Source: UBA1756 sp045130235 (lineage in GTDB: Bacteria; Bacteroidota; Bacteroidia; Bacteroidales; WCHB1-69). From it: 64,000 nucleotides of DNA. This document shows positions 41,524 through 50,495 of the stretch, in pieces (positions within the stretch are counted from its first letter, which is position 1; each line of letters begins with the position of its first letter). The stretch lies in the NCBI GenBank assembly GCA_045130235.1, contig JBGUPJ010000008.1, positions 1-64,000 of the forward strand, in the 5' to 3' direction. Below the pieces are notes generated by a model. The model ran no database searches. It saw only the letters and a list, made by a program, of their open reading frames with translations, and was not told the origin of the DNA. The translations under genes and the position numbers were made by a program.

Positions 41524-42969
41524 CTACAGTTTCATTTTCTTGTCGATCTCGTCGATGTCGGCGTGCATCTTCTTGTCGGTCTCATACAGGTCGGCGATGA
41601 CGCGGCAGGCGTGCAGCACGGTGGCATGGTCCTTGTTGCCGCAGCTCTTGCCGATGGTGCTGAGCGGCAGCTTGGTGTATTTCTTGGCAAAGTACATGCA
41701 GATCTGACGGGGCTGGGCTACCTCGCGGCGTCGGGTGGAGGTGTTGATGGTGTCCACCGCGATGTTGAAGTAGTCGGCCACGGTGCGCTGGATGAACTCG
41801 ATGGAGATCTCGCGCGCGGTGCTGCGTACATACTTGTCAATCATCTCCTTGGCAAGGTCGATGGTGATTTCGCGATGGTTGATCGACGACTGTGCGAGGA
41901 TGGTAATCATGGCACCCTCCAGCTCGCGCACGTTGGCCGTGACACGCAAGGCCAAGTATTCGGTGACATCCGGCGGGAACTCAATGCCCTGGTTCTCCAA
42001 CTTCTTGTTGAGGATGGCGACACGCGTCTCGAAATCGGGCGGAGTGAGCTCGGCCACTAGGCTCCATTTCAATCGGTACAGCACGCGAGTCTCAAAACCG
42101 GTGATGTCGGCGGGCGACTTGTCGGCTGTGATGATAATCTGCTTTTTTCTCTGTTGTAAATAGTTGAAAATATGGAAGAAAGCTTCTTGTGTTTTCTCCT
42201 TTTCGGCCAAAAACTGGATGTCATCGATGATGAGCACATCCACATTTTGGTAAAAATAGATGAAGTCGTTGCGGTTGTTGCTGCGGCACGCCTCCAAAAA
42301 CTGCTGCATGAAGAGGTCGGAGCTGACATATAGCACCACCTTGTCGGGGAAGTTGGCTTTGATTTCCAAGCCGATAGCGTGTACGAGGTGGGTTTTGCCG
42401 AGACCTGTGTCGGAGTAGATGAAGAAGGGGTTGTAGGGGGTGGAGCCAGGGGCCGCGCTGGCAATGGCCTTGCCGGCCAAATAGGCGAACTGGTTGCACT
42501 TGCCCTCCACAAAGTTGTCGAAATTCAGCGAATCAACCAGGTTGCTCGGAATGCTGAGCGCTTTCAGGCCGGGCAGAAGGTCAGGGTTGGGATTGCCCTC
42601 TCCGGTACTCATGTAAGGGTTGCGAGGCATCCGTGGCGGGTTCTGCACGTTGGTGACAGGACTTGACGGCACCGTCACCGTGATGGGGTTGTCATCAATG
42701 GGCTTCGCCACGGGAATCTGATATTTCAGACGTGCCTTCTCGCCTAACTCTTTGCGGATGGCCGTGCGGATCACTTTCTGAGCGCTCTTCTCCAACCACT
42801 CAAAACATGCTTGGCTCGGCAGAGCAACAGTGAGACAGTTGCCCTGTAACGACACTGACTTGATGGGAGCGAACCACATCTTATAAGTGTTGTCAGATAC
42901 ACAATCTTTGATGAAGTTGAGGCAGTTTTGCCAAATGAGCTGGTGGTCAGGTGTCGGTTGTTGTGTCAT
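41524..42969 (-). CDS. dnaA: Chromosomal replication initiator DnaA
   Basis: 481 residues from MTQQPTPDHQLIWQNCLNFI; upstream codons would include the promoter. Domain I is about 1-85, a Pro-rich linker runs to about 145, the AAA+ domain has Walker A SDTGLGKTH (about 186-194) and Walker B VLIIDDIQFL, and domain IV ends with the DNA-binding signature NKDHATVLHACRVI after RRREVAQPRQICMYF. It binds DnaA boxes at oriC to open the duplex. No dnaN neighbour; the next gene upstream is prfB. Confidence 0.98.
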   Translation of the reverse strand: MTQQPTPDHQLIWQNCLNFIKDCVSDNTYKMWFAPIKSVSLQGNCLTVALPSQACFEWLEKSAQKVIRTAIRKELGEKARLKYQIPVAKPIDDNPITVTVPSSPVTNVQNPPRMPRNPYMSTGEGNPNPDLLPGLKALSIPSNLVDSLNFDNFVEGKCNQFAYLAGKAIASAAPGSTPYNPFFIYSDTGLGKTHLVHAIGLEIKANFPDKVVLYVSSDLFMQQFLEACRSNNRNDFIYFYQNVDVLIIDDIQFLAEKEKTQEAFFHIFNYLQQRKKQIIITADKSPADITGFETRVLYRLKWSLVAELTPPDFETRVAILNKKLENQGIEFPPDVTEYLALRVTANVRELEGAMITILAQSSINHREITIDLAKEMIDKYVRSTAREISIEFIQRTVADYFNIAVDTINTSTRRREVAQPRQICMYFAKKYTKLPLSTIGKSCGNKDHATVLHACRVIADLYETDKKMHADIDEIDKKMKL

Positions 42970-43215
42970 ACTATTGATTACTAAAGTCGAAAATAATAAA
43001 ATCTTGAAAATTAAGGCGTTGATGGAAGCTTCCTGCGCCAAATTTCTTGGTGCAAAAGTGAACAAAAAAAAGTGAACAAAAAATTGTTTTTGCTATTGTT
43101 TTTTATCTTTTTCTGTATATAGAAGAATGGGCATTCCCGAAGATTTTTTGTCAAAAAATAATCATTAAATTATTGTTAAAACACCCATCTAACAGAAAAT
43201 CAAAAAGTTGAATTT
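42970..43215. other. A+T-rich gap upstream of dnaA
   Basis: About 245 bp, strongly A+T-rich, with a minus-strand -7-like box CACTTTTG at 43053-43060 and two AGTGAACAAAAA direct repeats near 43058 and 43070. I found no convincing TTATNCACA DnaA boxes, so it is not called as oriC. Confidence 0.45.
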
Positions 43216-44301
43216 TTACTGTCCCGACATCATCAAAAATGCCTTGATGAAGCCGTCGAGGTCGCCGTCCAAAACGGCATTTACGTTCGAAGTTTCGTAC
43301 TGCGTGCGCAGGTCTTTCACCATCTTGTAAGGCTGCATCACATAACTGCGGATCTGAGAACCCCACTCGATGCGCTTCTTGCTGCTCTCAATCTCGTTGA
43401 GTTTCGCGCGCTTCTTCTCCAGCTCAATCTGATATAGCTGCGATTTGAGCATCTGCAAGGCCTTCTCGCGGTTCTGCGCCTGAAAGCGCGTCTCCTGGCA
43501 CTCCACGATGATGCCCGATGGCGCGTGGTGCAAACGCACCGCCGTCTCCACCTTGTTCACATTCTGTCCGCCAGGACCACTACTGCGGTAGGTATCCCAC
43601 GTGAGGTCCGCCGGATTGATTTCTATATTAATATCTTCATTGACAATAGGATAGGCATATACCGACGCAAAAGAGGTGTGCCTTCTTGCGGCCGAGTCGA
43701 ACGGAGAGATGCGCACCAACCGGTGGACGCCGCTCTCGCTTTTCAGATAGCCGTAGCCGTAGGGGCCGTCCAGCTCGATGGTGGCCGACTTGATGCCGGC
43801 GACATCCCCTTCCTGTCTATCTAACAACTTGACACTGTATTTGTTGCGTTCAGCCCATCGCATATACATGCGCAGCAGCATCTCTGCCCAGTCGCAGCTC
43901 TCGGTGCCGCCCGCACCCGAATTGATGGTCAGGATGACGTTCAGCACGTCCTCTTCGTTGCGCATCATGTTGCGGAACTCCAACTTCTCGATGGCTTGTG
44001 TGGCGGTACGGAGACTCTCTTCCACTTCCGCTTCGGTGGCATCGCCCTCGTTGAAAAAGTCGAAGGTCATCGCGCACTCTTCGTACTTCTCCTCCGCATT
44101 CTTAAAATCGGTAATCCAAGATTTCACCAGACTGATTTCCTTGAACAGTTTCTCTGCCGCTTTGGGGTCGTCCCAAAACTCAGGCTGGTGCGTCACTTCT
44201 TCCTTTTCAGCTACAAAATTTTTCTTCCCTTCGATGTCAAGACATTTTCTTAACTCGTTGATTCTCTTCGATAAATCCTTAATTTCTTCGCTAATAATCA
44301 T
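43216..44301 (-). CDS. prfB: Peptide chain release factor 2
   Basis: 361 residues from MIISEEIKDLSKRINEL; the codons before it overlap obg. RF2 marks are the SPF tripeptide (RISPFDSAARRH) for UGA/UAA recognition and GGQ (SSGPGGQNVNK) for peptide release. The classic autoregulatory +1 frameshift is absent: at 44241-44236 the minus strand reads CTT GAC in frame where frameshifting genes have CTT TGA C. Cellular level must therefore be set otherwise. Confidence 0.96.
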   Translation of the reverse strand: MIISEEIKDLSKRINELRKCLDIEGKKNFVAEKEEVTHQPEFWDDPKAAEKLFKEISLVKSWITDFKNAEEKYEECAMTFDFFNEGDATEAEVEESLRTATQAIEKLEFRNMMRNEEDVLNVILTINSGAGGTESCDWAEMLLRMYMRWAERNKYSVKLLDRQEGDVAGIKSATIELDGPYGYGYLKSESGVHRLVRISPFDSAARRHTSFASVYAYPIVNEDINIEINPADLTWDTYRSSGPGGQNVNKVETAVRLHHAPSGIIVECQETRFQAQNREKALQMLKSQLYQIELEKKRAKLNEIESSKKRIEWGSQIRSYVMQPYKMVKDLRTQYETSNVNAVLDGDLDGFIKAFLMMSGQ

Positions 44302-44311
44302 GGTAGAAAGT

Positions 44312-45316
44312 TTAGTTGTTTTCGTCCTGTTTAAGGGCATCCCACAGCATATCTTTCAATTCAGTGAGATTTTTTCTAGTAACCGAGGAGATGAAGATGG
44401 TGGGGGAGGGGAGTTTCAGTTTTTTCTGTATCTTTTTGATTTCATCCTCCGGCATCAGGTCGCACTTGGTGATGGCGATGAGCTGTTTTTTATCTACTAG
44501 CTCCGGATTGTAGGCTTTGAGTTCATTATATAATATATGGTACTCTTTGACGATGTCTTCGGTGATGATGGGGATGAGGAAAAGGAGGATGGAGTTGCGT
44601 TCGATATGGCGCAGGAAGCGCAGTCCGATGCCTTTTCCTTCAGACGCGCCCTCGATGATGCCGGGGATGTCGGCGATGACGAACGACTGGTAGTCGCGGT
44701 AGGCTACCATGCCGAGGTTGGGCTTGAGGGTGGTGAAGGGGTAGTCGGCGATTTTGGGTTTGGCGTTGGATAGCATGGAGATGAGGGTGGATTTGCCGGC
44801 GTTGGGGAATCCTACGAGGCCCACATCGGCCAGCACTTTGAGCTCGAGCGTCACCCACTGCTCGTAGCCCTCTTCGCCGGGCTGCGCGAAACGCGGGGTC
44901 TGGCGGGTCGCACTCTTGAAATGCACGTTACCTTGTCCGCCGCGGCCGCCCTTCATGATGATGATCTCCTGCCCGTCTTCGAGCACTTCGCCAAGTTGTT
45001 CGCCGCTTTCCTGACTGCGGGCGATGGTGCCGAGGGGCACTTCGATGACGGCGTTCTTGCCATTCTTGCCGAAGCAGAGGTTGGCGGAGCCGTTGCCGCC
45101 GTCTTCCGCGAAGATGTGCTTGGTGTAGCGGAGGTGGAGCAGCGTCCACAGGTTGCGGTTGCCGCGCAGGATGATGTCGCCGCCCTTGCCGCCGTCACCT
45201 CCGTCGGGACCCGCCTTGGGGTCTTGGGCCGTGCGGGCGAGGTGTGCCGAGCCTGCCCCGCCATTGCCGGAGCGGCAGAAAATATTGACTAAGTCGATGA
45301 AGTTTTCGCTGGCCAT
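44312..45316 (-). CDS. obg: GTPase Obg/CgtA
   Basis: 334 residues from MASENFIDLVNIFCRSGNGG. The glycine-rich Obg fold covers about 1-158 (GNGGAGSAHLAR, DGGDGGKGGD, GGRGGQGN), followed by the G domain with G1 GFPNAGKST, G3 DIPG, and G4 TKCD. Obg is an essential GTPase in 50S assembly and stress control. It lacks a long C-terminal extension, as usual for the family in this phylum. Spacing to prfB is 10 bp. Confidence 0.97.
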   Translation of the reverse strand: MASENFIDLVNIFCRSGNGGAGSAHLARTAQDPKAGPDGGDGGKGGDIILRGNRNLWTLLHLRYTKHIFAEDGGNGSANLCFGKNGKNAVIEVPLGTIARSQESGEQLGEVLEDGQEIIIMKGGRGGQGNVHFKSATRQTPRFAQPGEEGYEQWVTLELKVLADVGLVGFPNAGKSTLISMLSNAKPKIADYPFTTLKPNLGMVAYRDYQSFVIADIPGIIEGASEGKGIGLRFLRHIERNSILLFLIPIITEDIVKEYHILYNELKAYNPELVDKKQLIAITKCDLMPEDEIKKIQKKLKLPSPTIFISSVTRKNLTELKDMLWDALKQDENN

Positions 45317-45335
45317 AATGCTGTGTAATAAAGGG

Positions 45336-45947
45336 TTAGTGCAAGTCGGCACCAATCAGGTGCATAAATTCCTGACGGGTATTCCATTGTGTCAGGAACG
45401 CGCCCGTGAATTCTGAGGTGGTGGTCACTGAGTTCTGCTTCTGGATGCCGCGCATCGACATGCAGAGGTGCTGCGCCTCAATCACGACGGCCACACCCTT
45501 CGGGTGCAAAACCTCCTCGAGGCAGCTTTTGATCTGCGAGGTGAGGCGCTCCTGCAGTTGCAATCTGCGCGCAAAAGCCTCCACCACACGCGGTATCTTG
45601 CTGAGTCCCACGATGGTACCGTTGGGGATGTAGCCCACATGAGCCTTCCCGAAGAAGGGCAGCAGGTGGTGCTCGCACAAAGAGTAAATCTCAATGTCTT
45701 TCACGACCACAATCTGGCTGTAGTCCTCTTTGAAGAGCGCGCTCTCCAAGATGGCTTTCGGATCCATCTCGTAGCCGTGGGTGAGAAACTTCATGGCCTT
45801 GGCCGCACGCTCGGGAGTCTTTACCAATCCTTCACGGTATGGATTCTCGTGGATGTTGGTCAGTAATCCTTTATAAAGTCCCGACAGCTCTTGTATCTCG
45901 TCGGATTTGAAAACTTCTTGTTTTTCGTAAGATTTCATGCGCTTCAA
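45336..45947 (-). CDS. folE: GTP cyclohydrolase I
   Basis: 203 residues (200 if the fourth-codon ATG is used). SLCEHHLLPFFGKAHVGYIPN carries the zinc-binding Cys/His, and GLSKIPRVVEAFARRLQLQERLT and QHLCMSMRGIQKQNS are the family signatures, the latter with the second zinc Cys. It turns GTP into dihydroneopterin triphosphate for folate or related pterins. It is 19 bp from obg and 3 bp from rho on the same strand. Confidence 0.97.
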   Translation of the reverse strand: MKRMKSYEKQEVFKSDEIQELSGLYKGLLTNIHENPYREGLVKTPERAAKAMKFLTHGYEMDPKAILESALFKEDYSQIVVVKDIEIYSLCEHHLLPFFGKAHVGYIPNGTIVGLSKIPRVVEAFARRLQLQERLTSQIKSCLEEVLHPKGVAVVIEAQHLCMSMRGIQKQNSVTTTSEFTGAFLTQWNTRQEFMHLIGADLH

Positions 45948-45950
45948 AAA

Positions 45951-47810
45951 TTATTCGTTCATGTTGGCCAAAAACTCCTCGTTGGTTTTGGTGAACTGCA
46001 TCTTGTCTTTGACAAATTCCATAGCCTCCAGCGGGGTCATGTCGGCGAGGTGGCTACGCAGCACCCATACGCGCTGGAGCGTGCCGGCGGCTTGTAGCAG
46101 GTCGTCGCGGCGCGTGCTCGACGACACGATATCCACAGCAGGGTAGATGCGTTTGTTGGAGAGTCGGCGGTCGAGCTGGAGCTCCATGTTGCCCGTTCCC
46201 TTGAACTCCTCGAAGATGACCTCGTCCATGCGGGAGCCGGTGTCGATGAGGGCAGTGGCGATGATGGTGAGTGAGCCACCATTTTCGATGTTACGGGCCG
46301 CGCCGAAGAAACGCTTGGGCTTCTGGAGTGCGTTGGCCTCCACACCGCCCGACAGCACCTTGCCGGATGCGGGCGACACGGTGTTGTAGGCGCGTGCCAG
46401 TCGCGTGATGGAGTCGAGCAGGATGCAGACGTCGCGGTTGCATTCCACCATTCGCTTGGCTTTCTCCAACACGATGTTGGCAATCTTCACGTGGCGGTCG
46501 GCGGGCTCGTCGAAGGTGGACGAGATGACCTCCGCATTCACGCTGCGCTGCATGTCGGTAACCTCCTCAGGACGCTCGTCGATGAGCAGGATGATGAGGT
46601 ATATTTCGGGATGGTTGTAGGCGATGGCGTTGGCGACCTCCTTCAGCAACACGGTCTTACCGGTTTTCGGCTGTGCCACAATCAGTCCGCGCTGGCCCTT
46701 GCCGATGGGGGCGAAGAGGTCGATGACACGGGTGGAGATGTTGTCGCCGGGGTGGCCGGTGAGTTTGATTTTCTCGTTCGGGAACATCGGCGTGAGGTAG
46801 TCGAACGGGATGCGGTCGCGGATGGCTTCCGGCGGCAGCCCGTTGATTTTCTCCACCTTCACCATCGGGAAATATTTCTCTCCCTCTCTCGGCGGACGGA
46901 TAAGTCCCTGAACGGTGTCGCCGTTCTTGAGACCGAACTGCTTGATCTGAGCAGCTGATATGAAGATGTCGTCGGGTGAGTTCAGGTAGTTGTAGTCGGA
47001 TGAGCGCAGAAAACCGCAAGCGTCGCTGACCACTTCCAGCACACCCTCTGCGGTGACGCAGCCTTCGTATTGCGAGTGGGCCACCATCTCCCATTGGGCA
47101 TGGGCGGCCTTCAACGAGAGGTCTTCGTTATGATAAGGCTTATTGGGATTTTTCCCCTTCTTGGAATGGCTCTTTTGGGGGAAGTTCCCTGTGCGACGGT
47201 TGTCGTCGCCGGGCTCGTTCTTGGCTTCTTGCTGGGGGGCATTGTTGGTCGGTTCTGACTTCTCGACCGGTATTTCTGCCGCTTCGGTCGGTTTGCTGTC
47301 GCTGGGTGCGTCTGCTTTAACCTCAACAGTAGGCTGTGCCTCTTCGCTCTTGGGTTTGCGGCCTCGGCGGGGCTTTTTCGCAGGCTCCTCTGCCGGTTTT
47401 TCTGCTGTTTCCGTGACAGCAGTCGAATGGCCCTCCATCAGCTGCATCTGGTCGATCTGCTCGGCCATCCGCTGGGGCTCATCCGCTGGTATTTCCGTCT
47501 TTTTGGGGGCGGTGTCAGCAGTTTTTCTCCTCCTTTTCGGAGCGGGAGCGGGCTCTGCGGGCGCAGAAGGCGCAGCAGCTGTCGTGAACTGGAAGGTGTC
47601 GCCGACATGAGCGGAGATGTAGTCGTCTTCCGGGGTCGGTGCGACACTCATGGTGGGCATCGGCAGCTCTTCAGAAACCGCCTCTTTGCGAGTGTCCTCT
47701 TCTGAAATAGATGCTAAAGAGTTGACTTTCTTTTCATTGGATGTTGCGACAGGACTTTTGTCAGCAACAATGCGCCTTCTTTTAGGCTTTTTCTCTTCTG
47801 AGTTAATCAT
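45951..47810 (-). CDS. rho: Transcription termination factor Rho with long N-terminal extension
   Basis: 619 residues, versus about 420 in E. coli. Residues 1-240 are a charged, low-complexity region rich in Lys, Pro, Glu and Ala (KPRRGRKPKSEEAQ), of the type common in Bacteroidota and Actinobacteria Rho and likely to bind RNA or phase-separate. The RNA-binding domain follows (EGVLEVVSDACGFLRS, LNSPDDIFISAAQIKQF), then the ATPase core with Walker A AQPKTGKTVLLKEVA and Q-loop DSITRLARAYN. It acts as a hexameric helicase that ends transcription. Confidence 0.97.
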   Translation of the reverse strand: MINSEEKKPKRRRIVADKSPVATSNEKKVNSLASISEEDTRKEAVSEELPMPTMSVAPTPEDDYISAHVGDTFQFTTAAAPSAPAEPAPAPKRRRKTADTAPKKTEIPADEPQRMAEQIDQMQLMEGHSTAVTETAEKPAEEPAKKPRRGRKPKSEEAQPTVEVKADAPSDSKPTEAAEIPVEKSEPTNNAPQQEAKNEPGDDNRRTGNFPQKSHSKKGKNPNKPYHNEDLSLKAAHAQWEMVAHSQYEGCVTAEGVLEVVSDACGFLRSSDYNYLNSPDDIFISAAQIKQFGLKNGDTVQGLIRPPREGEKYFPMVKVEKINGLPPEAIRDRIPFDYLTPMFPNEKIKLTGHPGDNISTRVIDLFAPIGKGQRGLIVAQPKTGKTVLLKEVANAIAYNHPEIYLIILLIDERPEEVTDMQRSVNAEVISSTFDEPADRHVKIANIVLEKAKRMVECNRDVCILLDSITRLARAYNTVSPASGKVLSGGVEANALQKPKRFFGAARNIENGGSLTIIATALIDTGSRMDEVIFEEFKGTGNMELQLDRRLSNKRIYPAVDIVSSSTRRDDLLQAAGTLQRVWVLRSHLADMTPLEAMEFVKDKMQFTKTNEEFLANMNE

Positions 47811-47895
47811 AAAAATAGTAATGGTGATTTGAGTACTTTTTTTAACGTAATGAAAGTCGTTGAAAAAGGATTTCTATGTCGTTAGAAATCGGCGG

Positions 47896-47903
47896 CAAAA
47901 ATA
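47896..47903 (-). promoter_or_regulatory. -7 box for rho
   Basis: Minus strand TATTTTTG followed by CCG, about 85 bp before the rho ATG, giving a long leader that could carry autoregulation. Confidence 0.55.
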
Positions 47904-47964
47904 CGATTTTTTTCTGAAATACCAAGAAAATGTTAGAATTTGTTAGAATTTCTAAAATTCAGAC

Positions 47965-48867
47965 CTAATGTTGGAAAAGGGCGTCGCTCATGACCAGCCG
48001 CACGTATGCGCCGTAATTGAAATGGAAATCTTTGTAACCATTAAGCCCCACTTTCCCGAAAGAAACGTAGAAGCATGGGTCTACTGAAACGCCCTTGTTG
48101 AAGGCGAACTTGATGCCGGCAGCCCCCATAAAACCGAAGCCTGCCCCGCCATACCGGGTGTCCAACTCCTGCATGCCTGCCCCGGGTATGTAGGTCTGCC
48201 CGCCATATACATCCAACAGATTGTAAGTCTTGTTTTCGATAACGGCATCGAAACTCTTCACCCTCACGAAGTTAAACTGCGCACCCAGTTCGATGAATGG
48301 TTTTACCACTTTGTTAACATGAAAGGTGTAAGAGCCCGTGAGGTCGAAAAAAGAACGGTTCTCCTTGCCCACGATGCCATACAGCAGATAGTCGTTGCTC
48401 TCGTTGCCGGGCACCAGGTTGGGAAATCTCACGCTGAAGACATCCTGCGCTACCAGACGGGCAAAACTGTAGTATAGCGTCATACGCCAGTGCTCGTCGA
48501 AACGGTACGAAATGCCCAGTGTGACCGACATGGCCGGCTTGTAGTGCATGTTTTCAGGGTAATCGCTGATCCAGAGGCTGTCGTTGGGAGAGATGAAGTT
48601 GTTGTTGTCGGCGATGAGTCGGGTGATCTGGTCCTTCCATAGGTATTTGTTGCCATAAATGTAGTTGAGGTTGTTCTCATTTTCGGGTTTTCCACTGTAA
48701 TACCCAGCTGGGCCTTTCCCACCAAAATAGATGCCGCCTGCTATGATGAAGTCGGCTCCAGGACCGGCAATATTCATTTCATTATCATCCTCTTGGGCTT
48801 GCAACTGAGGGGTAAAACCAGTTATCAATCCTATAAGTAATACTAAAATGAAGCTTTTTTTCAGCAT
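47965..48867 (-). CDS. Outer-membrane beta-barrel protein of unknown function
   Basis: 300 residues. A signal peptide (MLKKSFILVLLIGLITGF...LQAQ) precedes alternating hydrophobic beta strands (MSVTLGISYRFDEHWRMTLYYSF, FDLTGSYTFHVNKVVKPFIELGAQFNFVRV, GGAGFGFMGAAGIKFAFNKGVSVDPCFYVSF) and a terminal strand FHFNYGAYVRLVMSDALF. The pattern is that of an 8-stranded OmpA/porin-like barrel. No cargo or ligand can be inferred. It is 9 bp downstream of cstA. Confidence 0.8.
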   Translation of the reverse strand: MLKKSFILVLLIGLITGFTPQLQAQEDDNEMNIAGPGADFIIAGGIYFGGKGPAGYYSGKPENENNLNYIYGNKYLWKDQITRLIADNNNFISPNDSLWISDYPENMHYKPAMSVTLGISYRFDEHWRMTLYYSFARLVAQDVFSVRFPNLVPGNESNDYLLYGIVGKENRSFFDLTGSYTFHVNKVVKPFIELGAQFNFVRVKSFDAVIENKTYNLLDVYGGQTYIPGAGMQELDTRYGGAGFGFMGAAGIKFAFNKGVSVDPCFYVSFGKVGLNGYKDFHFNYGAYVRLVMSDALFQH

Positions 48868-48876
48868 GAGGATAGC

Positions 48877-50346
48877 TTATTTGGAAAGGAGTTCGTTTTT
48901 GCGGGAATGCTTTCTTTCAATAATGATGAACAGCACCAATGCTGCCAATGCGATGGCCGCCCCGATGCCGTAACCCGCCGGGCGCGGAATCACCGTCCCG
49001 AATCCGCCGTCAGCCGCCTTGGCCACAAAGAGGAAACAGCCGGTCACCATGGTCATGAACAGGGCGGGGATGAGGGTGATGAGGTACCACAGCTTGCCTT
49101 TGTTCCGAATCAGATAAACCGATATGGCCCAAAGAGTTACGGTGGCTAACACCTGGTTGGCCCATGCGAAATAACGCCAAATCATCTGGAAGCCGTTGGC
49201 ATCGGAAATGCTGTAAACCAATATGCCGGCAGTGACGGCAAACATCGGGATGGCCACCAACAACCGGTTCTTGATGGGCTTCTGGTCGTAGTGCAGGAAG
49301 TCGGCGATGATGAGGCGGGCGGACCGCAAGGCCGTGTCGCCCGAGGTCACTGCCGCGCTGATGACGCCCAAGATGCAGATGGTGGCGATGGCCGGCGCAA
49401 ACCACGTGTTGGCAATCACCCCCACGATGGCGGCACCGCTCTTGCCCGCCACATTCACCACGCTGTCGGGACCGAAGAAGTAGGCTGCCGCCGCCGCCCA
49501 TATCAGGGCGACAATGCCTTCCGTGATCATCGCACCGTAGAAAATCGGCCGTCCCTGCTTCTCGTTCACCATGCAACGCGCCATCAGCGGCGACTGCGTG
49601 GCGTGGAAGCCCGAAATGGCACCGCACGCAATGCTGATGAACATCATCGGGAAGATGGGGTTGTTGGCCGCATCAGGGTGACGGTTCTCCATGCCGCTCC
49701 AAATCTCAGGGATTTCAGGTTTGTACATAAAGAAGGCCACGAGGATGGCCACCGCCATGCCCAGCAGCAGGATGCCGAAAATCGGGTAGATCTTGCCAAT
49801 CAATTTATCGATGGGTAACAGTGTGGCAATTAGATAGTAAGCTAAAATAATGCCAATCCAAATATAGGGATTCCAGCCCTGCGTGAAGTGTGCGTTGATG
49901 AGGGTGGCGGGGGTGCTGACGAACACCACGCCGACCAGAATCATCAGGATGATGGTGAAGCCCCGCATCACCTGCTTGGCGCCGTTACCGAGGTAGGTGC
50001 CGTGGATCTCGGGCAGACTGCAGCCCTTGTTGCGCAGCGAAATCATGCCCGCCAGATAGTCGTGCACCGCACCGGCGAAGATGCTGCCGAGCACAATCCA
50101 CAGGAACGAGGCCGTGCCGAACTGCGCCCCCATGATGGCCCCGATGATCGGACCCACGCCGGCAATGTTCAAAAACTGGATGAGGAAGATGCGCCACGGC
50201 TTCATCGGCACATAGTCCACCCCGTCGGCCATGGTAGTGGCCGGCGTAGGACGGTTTTTGTCGATGCCGAAAACCTTCTCTACCAATTTCCCATAAATGA
50301 AATATCCTGCAATCAGTAACGCTAAAGCAATGAAAAATGTGATCAT
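48877..50346 (-). CDS. cstA: Carbon starvation protein CstA family transporter
   Basis: 489 residues from MITFFIALALLIAGYFIYGKLVEKVFG; the upstream codons overlap the promoter. About 13 membrane helices; FLNIAGVGPIIGAIMGAQFG, VHDYLAGMISLRNKG and the later HATQSPLMARC and SGDTALRSARLIIAD segments are CstA hallmarks. CstA proteins take up pyruvate or peptides. This is the short form, about 200 residues less than E. coli CstA, usual for the phylum. Confidence 0.93.
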   Translation of the reverse strand: MITFFIALALLIAGYFIYGKLVEKVFGIDKNRPTPATTMADGVDYVPMKPWRIFLIQFLNIAGVGPIIGAIMGAQFGTASFLWIVLGSIFAGAVHDYLAGMISLRNKGCSLPEIHGTYLGNGAKQVMRGFTIILMILVGVVFVSTPATLINAHFTQGWNPYIWIGIILAYYLIATLLPIDKLIGKIYPIFGILLLGMAVAILVAFFMYKPEIPEIWSGMENRHPDAANNPIFPMMFISIACGAISGFHATQSPLMARCMVNEKQGRPIFYGAMITEGIVALIWAAAAAYFFGPDSVVNVAGKSGAAIVGVIANTWFAPAIATICILGVISAAVTSGDTALRSARLIIADFLHYDQKPIKNRLLVAIPMFAVTAGILVYSISDANGFQMIWRYFAWANQVLATVTLWAISVYLIRNKGKLWYLITLIPALFMTMVTGCFLFVAKAADGGFGTVIPRPAGYGIGAAIALAALVLFIIIERKHSRKNELLSK

Positions 50347-50368
50347 CGTCAGGTTGTTTTTGAAGCTG

Positions 50369-50376
50369 CAAAAGTA
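50369..50376 (-). promoter_or_regulatory. -7 box for cstA
   Basis: Minus strand TACTTTTG followed by CAG, 23 bp before the ATG at 50346; divergent from the promoter at 50467. Confidence 0.6.
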
Positions 50377-50466
50377 CAAAAATGTTGCCAAATCATCACA
50401 TCCATTATGAAAATTATGATGTTAGTAAAAAACAAAGTCGCCAACCTCTTTTCCAAGATATTTTCG

Positions 50467-50474
50467 TATCTTTG
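50467..50474 (+). promoter_or_regulatory. -7 box for the MORN-repeat operon
   Basis: TATCTTTG followed by CAACTTTG, 22 bp before the ATG at 50496. It excludes the longer frame starting at 50382. Confidence 0.65.
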
Positions 50475-50495
50475 CAACTTTGTAATAATATAGGT

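Noticed and set aside
44230..44250. Programmed +1 frameshift in prfB
   Set aside because: The frame is continuous through CTT GAC; no in-frame TGA is present.
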